The notes under the pieces are model-generated. The model ran no database searches, had not been told where the DNA came from, and saw only the letters and a list, made by a program, of their open reading frames with translations. 15,941 nt of DNA from JBCCHY01 sp039028495 (GTDB lineage Bacteria > Patescibacteriota > Saccharimonadia > Saccharimonadales > VXPC01): the NCBI GenBank assembly GCA_039028495.1, contig JBCCHY010000022.1:1-15941 (forward strand), read 5' to 3'. Below are positions 10,699-15,941 of the stretch, one piece after another. The translations under genes were made by a program, and so were the position numbers. How positions within the stretch are numbered: position 1 is the stretch's first letter; each line of letters starts with the position of its first letter.

Positions 10699-11997
10699 TT
10701 AGAAGGATTGCTGGAAGTACGAGGCGTCGTCTTTAAATGTTGTTCGCAGAACGTATGAGTCGCAGCCTGTATCACCACAGTCAATGCCTTTGTAAAGATA
10801 CTGGCTGTCGGCGGCCGCGAATGTATCTATTGGAACTGCATTAATGTCGACGAGCTCAAACCGAACTTTTTCAACTGTGTAGCTGGATCCGCCTTGGTTT
10901 TCTTCTGCGTCATAGGCGAACTGATGAGGCGAGCCGTAGTAGTGCCTATGGTCGGCTGCTGCCTGCACATCGATGTACTTTTCTATGAATCTTATGAGGT
11001 CTTTATCGTTTGGATAACTACTAAGCCCATCGGGATTGAGCCAGAGTGAATACTTGCTGATTACTTCATCTCTTTTGTCGATGGTAGGTGATTGGCCTCT
11101 CACGTCGGTTAGCCTCCCTGCTACTACGAGCCGGGTGAAATTATCCTCACTCTGCACATCGGCATAATCAGAGAAGGCTTTACTGGTATCTTGTACCCAT
11201 CTGGAGTAGAGGTCCAGAATAGTTGCCATGTCGTTAATCCACGTTCTGCGTATGTAGTCATTCTCACCCAATTGGTAAATACTACCATCATTAAATGTAG
11301 TTCGTAGATCAAATTCAGAGCACTGACCACTAGAGTCGCACTCGCTGGCTGTATAGGTATAGTTATCTGCGCCTGCAGGATCAAAAGCCACGTTATCTGC
11401 TTCGGCCTGGCTAGTAACTGTTGTTATGAATTGACTCTGGACTGGATAGTAGCCGGTAGACGCCTTAAAGGATTCTAGTAATCCGGCGGCCTGAATAACC
11501 CAAGCACTTTCGTTGGTACTATCACTAAAGACACTACGGCGATAGCTAGCTATGTTGGATGTTATGAACACGTCCTCGTCGTTACGTATGAGGTTGAGCT
11601 GCTTGACTATGGTTTGCAGATCTTTGTCGCAGAGATCTTTGCCGACAATGCCGTTGGATTCGTCTTTTTTACCGTCTTTTTCAATTGGCTCAACAACTAC
11701 GCTAATAAGCCCTAGCTCTTGCATTCTTTTCTCATCGTCGGTTAGTGCGCATGGGTCTATCTCGTCTGCATCCGGTGTCGTTTGTTCAGCTTCACTATCT
11801 TGGGATGCGCTAGATTCAGTTTCGACTAAGTTGTTTGCAGCATCTGAGTAGCTTCTGACCTGGAGTAGCGTAAAGCTGATCACTACCCCTGCAATTACAA
11901 AAAGAGACACGAGATTATGTTTTTTATAAACCTCTAGCAGCCTAGCAAGGAGCTCTCTGGGTTCGATAGATTGTATTTTTGCTCTAATTTTTTCCAT
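10699..11997 (-). CDS. Bitopic membrane protein with two pilin-like modules, last gene of the pilMNO operon
   Basis: I know no named family for the whole. The 432-residue protein has about 28 N-terminal residues with amphipathic basic helices, one membrane helix at about 29-47, an acidic linker (50-80), and a large outer part. Two stretches resemble the globular half of the pilin encoded at 14403: module 1 at about 164-244 (GYYPVQSQF, then YTYTASECDSSGQC, then DLRTTFNDGSIY) and module 2 ending at 432 (SSYPNDKD near 327, then YLYKGIDCGDTGC, then VLRTTFKDDASYF). The pilin has GSYPTTYDV, YTYAGYDC and a Cys 9 residues on. Cys pairs 220/226 and 407/412 fit disulfides, with a possible third pair 83/123. 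There is no prepilin cleavage motif. ATG 11997 is preferred over ATG 12000 because GAGGAA ends 5 bases before it. By position it replaces the usual PilP, but it is not a PilP homologue by sight. Confidence 0.75.
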   Translation of the reverse strand: MEKIRAKIQSIEPRELLARLLEVYKKHNLVSLFVIAGVVISFTLLQVRSYSDAANNLVETESSASQDSEAEQTTPDADEIDPCALTDDEKRMQELGLISVVVEPIEKDGKKDESNGIVGKDLCDKDLQTIVKQLNLIRNDEDVFITSNIASYRRSVFSDSTNESAWVIQAAGLLESFKASTGYYPVQSQFITTVTSQAEADNVAFDPAGADNYTYTASECDSSGQCSEFDLRTTFNDGSIYQLGENDYIRRTWINDMATILDLYSRWVQDTSKAFSDYADVQSEDNFTRLVVAGRLTDVRGQSPTIDKRDEVISKYSLWLNPDGLSSYPNDKDLIRFIEKYIDVQAAADHRHYYGSPHQFAYDAEENQGGSSYTVEKVRFELVDINAVPIDTFAAADSQYLYKGIDCGDTGCDSYVLRTTFKDDASYFQQSF

Positions 11998-12000
11998 CAT

Positions 12001-12006
12001 TTCCTC
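12001..12006 (-). promoter_or_regulatory. Ribosome binding site that selects the second ATG of the downstream gene
   Basis: GAGGAA overlaps the pilO stop. Its GAGG core is 5 bases from ATG 11997 but only 2 from ATG 12000, so the second ATG is the better start. Confidence 0.55.
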
Positions 12007-12574
12007 ATGGTTTTAGGTAGGTTACGATTGTTAACTGAGCCCCAAAGAGATTGGTATTCGTATCTTCGGCGGGTGGGGTTATGCTGATGTCTATTACTTC
12101 AAAGCGTCGCTTGTTGTTCTCGAGATCCTCTAGGAATCCCAAGATATTTTCGTAATCTGTCTCGATCGATGTGTTCACGGTTAGACTGAATACGCCGTTT
12201 ATACCTTTTACGGCTGTTGAACCTTCGGGCGCCCCAGGAGCGCTTGGGCCATTTGAGAATGCTATTTCGTCCAGTGAGACACCCCTGTTTGATGCTATGG
12301 CGATTAGCTCACCAACGATGTTCTCCTGGGATTTTGACCCTGGCAGAACTTCTCTGACTAGCTCCTGGGTTTCACGGAGATCCTCTAGTTGGTTGTTTAG
12401 GACTTGGGCATTGTCGACTTTCGCATCTAGTATTTCAAGATCAGTTCTTTTAGTGCTTATCTCTGTAGAACTAGTTCTAAGCTGTCCGTTCGCCCAATAG
12501 ACTCCGTATCCGATCCCAAGGATAATCAGCACCATTCCACCTGATAGACTATAGAAAAGTTTCTTTGGGTTCAT
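12005..12574 (-). CDS. pilO: PilO-like type IV pilus inner-membrane alignment protein
   Basis: PilO pairs with PilN in the inner-membrane alignment complex of type IV pili. The 189-residue protein has the expected shape: a short N-terminus with lysines (MNPKKLFYS), one membrane helix at about 9-29, a coiled-coil segment at about 33-75 (STEISTKRTDLEILDAKVD...LEDLRETQELV), and a C-terminal ferredoxin-like domain starting near 80 (SQENIVGELIAIASNRGVSLDEIAF ... YENILGFLEDLENNKRRFEVIDISI ... LTIVTYLKP). The FLEDLENNKRRFEV segment is typical of PilO/GspM-type domains. It overlaps pilN by 4 bases (ATGA) and has GGAG 7 bases before its start, so it is an internal operon gene. Confidence 0.88.
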   Translation of the reverse strand: MNPKKLFYSLSGGMVLIILGIGYGVYWANGQLRTSSTEISTKRTDLEILDAKVDNAQVLNNQLEDLRETQELVREVLPGSKSQENIVGELIAIASNRGVSLDEIAFSNGPSAPGAPEGSTAVKGINGVFSLTVNTSIETDYENILGFLEDLENNKRRFEVIDISITPPAEDTNTNLFGAQLTIVTYLKP

Positions 12575-13236
12575 TGGCCTTCTCCCCCGTCAGCTGTTTC
12601 AGCTGCTGCCGCGGATGCAGCAGCAGCCTCTGCTTCCTGAGCAGCCTTGATCTTGCGCTGAGCCTCAGCTGCACCTGTCAGTGTTGCGGTTATTGAAGCT
12701 TCGTAATATACCTCTTCTACGACTTCACCCTCTGCACCCTCTGAGTTATCGGTTACGCTGCGGACGTTTTCGAGATTCGCAGATTCGAATATGCCAGAAT
12801 CAACTAGGTTCCTAAGTAAGGTGCCAGCAAGCTCTGGGTTTTCTGTTTGTGCAGTGATTTGTAGTGGTTCGATACGCGTGCCTGTCAAACTTAAATCTGT
12901 TAGCTGTGCACCAACAGGTATTGAGCTAGCTATATCAACAAGCAGTTTGGAGAACCTGACTTCTCTCTCGTATAGATCCTGGATCGTACTGATGTCTTTG
13001 TTGAGCTCTGTAGCTTCATCCTCGATCGGCTTAATCTGCTGATACCGCGTATTTCGTTCGGTAGACTGCTGGTCAATCGAACCTTCATCCGACTGGATAA
13101 AGCTAATTCCATATAGCATAAAACCAATTGCTATGAATCCGATTAGGCTCAGACCAACAAACTGCTTGAGCAGAAATCTGTTGAGCCTGCCGTACTTACG
13201 ATCTGACTTTACATCTGCAGGTAAGAGATTGATCAT
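12571..13236 (-). CDS. pilN: PilN-like type IV pilus assembly protein
   Basis: PilN binds PilM through its extreme N-terminus and pairs with PilO outside the membrane. The 221-residue protein begins with the conserved INLLPADVKSDRKY motif (residues 2-15), has a basic stretch, a membrane helix at about 28-48, a coiled-coil region (about 55-95), and a ferredoxin-like domain (about 95-190; VRFSKLLVDIASSIPVGAQLTDLSLTGTRI, then FESANLENVRSV). The final 30 residues are an Ala/Glu-rich low-complexity tail (EAEAAAASAAAAETADGGEGQ) that is not part of the family. Start and stop overlap the neighbours by ATGA on both sides, and a GAGG lies 7 bases before the start. Confidence 0.9.
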   Translation of the reverse strand: MINLLPADVKSDRKYGRLNRFLLKQFVGLSLIGFIAIGFMLYGISFIQSDEGSIDQQSTERNTRYQQIKPIEDEATELNKDISTIQDLYEREVRFSKLLVDIASSIPVGAQLTDLSLTGTRIEPLQITAQTENPELAGTLLRNLVDSGIFESANLENVRSVTDNSEGAEGEVVEEVYYEASITATLTGAAEAQRKIKAAQEAEAAAASAAAAETADGGEGQ

Positions 13237-14303
13237 GTTATGTCCTCTGGCCTAAGTAGACTTAATCCGCCTGCTGTTGTGTAGATTGTGGTTTCTAGCT
13301 CATGGGGTGGCTGTAAATCTTTAAAGTTAACGTTTATGAATGGCGCGTTCAGCCTAGTTGCTGTACGTGTTTTGTCGGTTAAGTAGGTACTGAGACCGGG
13401 CAGGTTGGCCCCACCACCAAGGAGGATTATTTGTCCAATTTGCTTATCGTCGTCGGCGCGTTCTTCGTAGTAGCGCATAACCTTTTTTATCTCGCGGACT
13501 AGTTTTGCAAGCTCTGGATCTATAGCCTTGATTATCTCAGACTGTTTCTTGCTTACACCCAGGCCGTACCTTGTTTTTATGCTGTGGGCTTGCTGAGGGC
13601 TGGTACCGAGGCTTTTCGAAATAGCCCTTGTGATGTGTTCACCACCGCACGAAGCAGTACCAGTAGCACGTACCACAGTACCGTCATAAACTGATATATC
13701 AGACGCCTCTGACCCTAGGTCAACAATGAGTGAAACTTCATCGTGTGCTTCTGATTCAACAACCATTCTGGTCACTGCTGATATGTTGGGCTCAAAGACA
13801 GCGGGAGTAAGCCCGAGTGCTTCAACAACCTCGATATAGGAATCAACAATTGTTCGTGGACTGGCAACGAGCTGTACTTCTTGGTCTTGCTCCTCAGTAC
13901 CTTTTTTAGTGACGTGAAAATCATAGTACAGATCGGCAATAGGCATTGGTATCGACTGAGCAATCTCGCCCTGAACTAATGTGTCAAGTGACTCGACCTT
14001 GACGTCATACGGGGCGCTAATGACGCGGCTAAAGCTATGCGTGTTAGGTAGGGACATTGCTACATGTCTGGTTGTGAGTGACCCGGTCAAGGAACCGGAT
14101 ATTAGTTCATGCGCAGCCTTAACCACTACTTCTGGTTGGACGATTGTGCCTTTGTCGATAGCGGCTGGGTCAAAACCAATGTTCCCGTATCCAGACACGG
14201 TAGGCTTTCCGCCTCGCTGGGCAGGCTCAATCTGCATGATTTTGATCGAGCTACGGCCGATATCAAATCCAAAGACTGGTTTATCTGAATACAGTAGTGA
14301 CAT
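13233..14303 (-). CDS. pilM: PilM, actin-like ATPase of the type IV pilus
   Basis: PilM is the cytoplasmic ATP-binding ring component that docks onto the N-terminus of PilN. The 356-residue protein shows actin/FtsA-fold signatures: phosphate-1 loop VFGFDIGRSSIKIMQI at about 9-24, phosphate-2 region LIVDLGSEASDISVYDG at about 192-208, and the adenosine loop ILLGGGANLPGLSTYLTDK near 293-311, with the typical GEIAQSIPMP segment near 110. The start ATG is preceded directly by an in-frame TAA, so no longer version is possible. There is no Shine-Dalgarno before it; a TATAAT lies 29 bases upstream, and a 6-codon frame fills most of the space. It begins the pilM-pilN-pilO-pilin-module operon after the pilin gene's terminator. 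Confidence 0.94.
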   Translation of the reverse strand: MSLLYSDKPVFGFDIGRSSIKIMQIEPAQRGGKPTVSGYGNIGFDPAAIDKGTIVQPEVVVKAAHELISGSLTGSLTTRHVAMSLPNTHSFSRVISAPYDVKVESLDTLVQGEIAQSIPMPIADLYYDFHVTKKGTEEQDQEVQLVASPRTIVDSYIEVVEALGLTPAVFEPNISAVTRMVVESEAHDEVSLIVDLGSEASDISVYDGTVVRATGTASCGGEHITRAISKSLGTSPQQAHSIKTRYGLGVSKKQSEIIKAIDPELAKLVREIKKVMRYYEERADDDKQIGQIILLGGGANLPGLSTYLTDKTRTATRLNAPFINVNFKDLQPPHELETTIYTTAGGLSLLRPEDIT

Positions 14304-14324
14304 TTATGAAATAACCATGAGCAT
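14304..14324 (-). other. Possible 6-codon leader frame abutting pilM
   Basis: ATG CTC ATG GTT ATT TCA TAA on the minus strand encodes MLMVIS. Its first ATG lies 8 bases after the TATAAT at 14338-14333, and its TAA touches the pilM ATG (TAAATG). If the mRNA starts there, pilM would be translated by re-initiation. Such a short frame may be chance. Confidence 0.25.
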
Positions 14325-14332
14325 TTTAGATA

Positions 14333-14338
14333 ATTATA
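14333..14338 (-). promoter_or_regulatory. -10 element of the pilM operon
   Basis: A perfect TATAAT on the minus strand lies between the pilin gene's terminator and pilM. The expected start is near 14325. The -35 position falls in the T-rich end of the terminator and shows no consensus. Confidence 0.5.
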
Positions 14339-14354
14339 CTGTAGTAGAGACTAA

Positions 14355-14384
14355 AAAAACACCCCTGATACCAGGGGTGTTTTT
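14355..14384 (-). terminator. Intrinsic terminator of the pilin gene, bidirectional in form
   Basis: A 13-bp perfect stem (AAAAACACCCCTG at 14355-14367 with its complement at 14372-14384) encloses a 4-base loop. On the minus strand it is followed by a run of seven T. It starts 18 bases after the pilin stop and separates the pilin transcript from the pilM operon. A- and T-runs on both sides would allow it to work in either direction. Confidence 0.9.
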
Positions 14385-14402
14385 GATACGAAGATACGAG
14401 TC

Positions 14403-14882
14403 CTAGTTTAGGCTGTTCTTTTCGTATGGAGCGTATGTACCGCTCACGTTTTCAAGCCATCCGTAGATAACGTACTTGTTACATGTGTCTGTAGCACCTG
14501 TACCAGTACAGTCGTACCCAGCGTATGTGTACTGAGCACCAGTTGGCTTAGCAGCAACGTAGCTTGTTGATGGTTTAGCAGTTGCTGTTACACCTGACAT
14601 AGATACAGTGTTGTCATCTGGATCTGCTAGTGCGCCAGCGTCAATTCCTGCTAGTACGGTTACGTCATAAGTAGTTGGATAACTACCATTGTCGTTGTAG
14701 TACTCTTCAAGCTTTGCGTGCATGTTGTTAATGTCTGTTCGACGTTGTGTGTCTCTAGCTTTTGCCTGTGCACCCTGGAAGTTGTTGAGTACGAGACCGG
14801 CTAGAATACCGATGATAGCGATAACAATCAAAAGCTCAATGATTGTAAAACCGCGTTGTAGTTGTTTTAGTTTGCTAGGCAT
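14403..14882 (-). CDS. Type IV pilin (prepilin with IVa-type signal)
   Basis: The 159-residue prepilin has an 11-residue basic leader ending in Gly (RG before F), then FTIIELLIVIAIIGILAGLVL: cleavage after Gly11 by the prepilin peptidase, Phe12 as the new N-terminus and Glu at position +5. The alpha-1 helix continues through QAKARDTQRRTDINNMHAKLEEYYNDNGSYPTT, followed by a loop, a beta region and a disulfide-type pair Cys125/Cys134 in the D-region (YTYAGYDC...DTC), close to the C-terminus. The length fits a major pilin. A strong promoter, an ideal Shine-Dalgarno and a strong terminator surround it as a single-gene unit, in keeping with high expression as the main pilus subunit. Whether it is the major or a minor pilin cannot be proven here. 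Downstream of pilC, same strand. Confidence 0.93.
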   Translation of the reverse strand: MPSKLKQLQRGFTIIELLIVIAIIGILAGLVLNNFQGAQAKARDTQRRTDINNMHAKLEEYYNDNGSYPTTYDVTVLAGIDAGALADPDDNTVSMSGVTATAKPSTSYVAAKPTGAQYTYAGYDCTGTGATDTCNKYVIYGWLENVSGTYAPYEKNSLN

Positions 14883-14890
14883 AGGTGCCC

Positions 14891-14898
14891 ACCCTCCT
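14891..14898 (-). promoter_or_regulatory. Strong ribosome binding site of the pilin gene
   Basis: AGGAGGGT on the minus strand has its GGAGG core 10 bases before ATG 14882. It is the best Shine-Dalgarno in the window, unlike the leaderless genes. Confidence 0.75.
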
Positions 14899-14935
14899 AT
14901 TTATTATTACAAGCCTAGTTATGGCCTTGGGCGTA

Positions 14936-14965
14936 ATTATCTTATAACCATAACCATTAAGTCAA
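14936..14965 (-). promoter_or_regulatory. Sigma70-type promoter of the pilin gene
   Basis: TTGACT (14965-14960), an 18-base spacer and GATAAT (14941-14936) on the minus strand. The expected start near 14929 gives a leader of about 46 bases holding the Shine-Dalgarno. The elements resemble those of the tRNA-Lys promoter. Confidence 0.65.
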
Positions 14966-15013
14966 CCCCTAAGCGCTCAGACCAACAACATAAAATATCC
15001 AGAGGAGCCCACG

Positions 15014-15061
15014 AAGCAAAGCTGCATAGAGTGGCTATGCCAGCTCTCATGTACTTTGCTT
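15014..15061 (-). repeat. Two-level hairpin just after pilC
   Basis: Outer arms AAGCAAAG (15014-15021) and CTTTGCTT (15054-15061) are perfect complements. Inside, AGCTGCATAG (15020-15029) pairs with CTATGCCAGCT (15035-15045) with one bulged base and a 5-base loop. It starts 8 bases after the pilC stop when read on the minus strand. There is no T-run directly after it, so it may be a weak or Rho-type terminator or a 3' end stabiliser. Confidence 0.45.
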
Positions 15062-15069
15062 GCCTGGTT

Positions 15070-15941
15070 CTACAATTGGCTGGAGAGGTTGCCGATAGGC
15101 CCTAGCACGGAAGCCGCTACCAGGCCGACCATGCCACCCATGACTACGATCATGATTGGCTCCAGGATTGAACTCATACCCTCGACTGCGGCGTCGACCT
15201 CTTCTTCGTAAAAGTCAGCTACTTTGAGGAGAATCGTATCTGCCTGCCCTGTTTCTTCGCCGATAGCGAGCATTTGGCTAACGATAGGAGGGAAGACCTC
15301 ACTTTTTGATAGTGGCTCTGAGAGTTGTTTGCCATTGGCAACTTCTCGGGCTGCGTCTAAGAGCTCGGCCTCAATCACTGAGTTACCGATAGCTTTAGCG
15401 GTGATCTCTATAGTTTCTATAACCGATACACCAGCAGTCATAAGCGAGGCAAAGATGCGTGCAAATCTGGCTATTGCCATTTTCGTGAGGATTGTGTTGA
15501 CGGCAGGTACTTTGAAGAGGAATTTATCAAATTTCTTTTTACCTTCTTTAGTCTTGACCCAGCGCCTAAACATATAGCCGCCCCCAAACACCACTCCAAC
15601 GTGGATGTACCAGAAGCCAGTTAGGAAATCGCTGATCTTGAGCATGACCTGAGTCATAGGCGGCAGGGGCGCCCCGTTAGTGAGGTCAGCTACGATGCCA
15701 CCTATTTTTGGTACAACGATTGTCATGAGTGCGATGAATACAACGGTAGTTATTGTTATAAGCACTATTGGATAGGTCATGGCGCCTTTGAACTTTTTGC
15801 GAATAGCAGAGTCTTTTTCCTGCTGCTCAGCCAGCTTACGCAGAATTTCGTCCAGGATACCACCAGCTTCACCGGCCTTGACCATGTTTATATATATGGG
15901 TGAAAATATCTGGTCATGTTTCTCAAGAGCGTCTGCAAAAG
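15070..15941 (-). CDS. pilC: PilC/GspF-type inner-membrane platform protein, N-terminus cut off by the window edge
   Basis: PilC is the polytopic membrane protein on which the pilus assembly ATPases act. About 289 C-terminal residues are visible, covering the end of the first T2SF domain (HDQIFSPIYINMVKAGEAGGILDEILRKLAEQQEKDSAIRKKFKGAMTYP), the first helices (VLITITTVVFIALMTIVVPKI), a second helix pair, and the complete second T2SF domain (ARFARIFASLMTAGVSVIETIEITAKAIGNSVIEAELLDAAREVANGKQLSEPL ... FPPIVSQMLAIGEETGQADTILLKVADFYEEEVD), and the last helix ILEPIMIVVMGGMVGLVAASV. The reading frame is open to the right edge, so the first ATG at 15885 is internal, not the start. The gene is followed by a hairpin and the pilin gene in the same direction. 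Confidence 0.95.
   Translation of the reverse strand, partial: FADALEKHDQIFSPIYINMVKAGEAGGILDEILRKLAEQQEKDSAIRKKFKGAMTYPIVLITITTVVFIALMTIVVPKIGGIVADLTNGAPLPPMTQVMLKISDFLTGFWYIHVGVVFGGGYMFRRWVKTKEGKKKFDKFLFKVPAVNTILTKMAIARFARIFASLMTAGVSVIETIEITAKAIGNSVIEAELLDAAREVANGKQLSEPLSKSEVFPPIVSQMLAIGEETGQADTILLKVADFYEEEVDAAVEGMSSILEPIMIVVMGGMVGLVAASVLGPIGNLSSQL

Noticed and set aside
14355..14384. Hairpin considered as a mobile-element end or attachment site
   Set aside because: The stem, short loop and T-run fit an intrinsic terminator, and no matching repeat is seen nearby.
14722..15105. 127-codon open frame on the plus strand
   Set aside because: Overlaps the start of the pilin gene and its promoter on the opposite strand; no recognisable features.

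Overview
The window looks like a piece of the chromosome of a small-genome bacterium of the Patescibacteria/CPR type, most likely Saccharibacteria (TM7). This is inferred from gene content (a compact type IV pilus locus, a ComEC without a metallo-beta-lactamase domain, yebC-ruvC-ruvA-ruvB, many short lineage-specific membrane proteins, very tight spacing). It is not read from an rRNA or marker tree. No insertion sequence, phage gene, plasmid function or CRISPR array is visible, and the standard genetic code fits every gene.

Layout. (1) 1-3490: a partial ATP-grasp ligase on the minus strand, divergent from a plus-strand run of a 43-residue membrane peptide, a RimB-like retropepsin-fold protein, RimK, a DUF192 lipoprotein-like/secreted protein and an uncharacterised membrane protein. 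(2) 3491-4860: a gene-poor stretch with short palindromes, tRNA-Lys(TTT) on the minus strand with its own strong promoter and terminator, and a SAM-dependent methyltransferase. (3) 4867-10516: comEC, yebC, a small membrane protein, ruvC, an antisense single-pass membrane protein, ruvA, ruvB and a bPH2-domain membrane protein. (4) 10699-15941, minus strand: the type IV pilus locus, in transcription order pilC (cut by the right edge), the pilin gene, a terminator, then pilM-pilN-pilO and a bitopic protein carrying pilin-like modules.

How the genes fit together. PilC, PilM, PilN and PilO form the inner-membrane platform of a type IV pilus. The strong sigma70-type promoter, ideal Shine-Dalgarno and downstream terminator of the pilin gene suggest a separately and highly expressed major pilin. 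ComEC is the membrane DNA channel that pairs with such pili in transformation, and RuvABC resolves recombination intermediates, so DNA uptake and recombination functions sit close together. RimB and RimK form a modifier/eraser pair for protein glutamylation.

Most striking across the window: genes that open a transcript tend to have a -10-like hexamer (TANNNT) ending exactly 6-7 bases before the start codon, which points to leaderless mRNAs. Genes inside operons carry Shine-Dalgarno motifs instead. Other points of interest are a 51-bp dyad between ruvA and its divergent neighbour, and two pilin-like beta/disulfide modules grafted onto a membrane-anchored protein at the end of the pilMNO operon.
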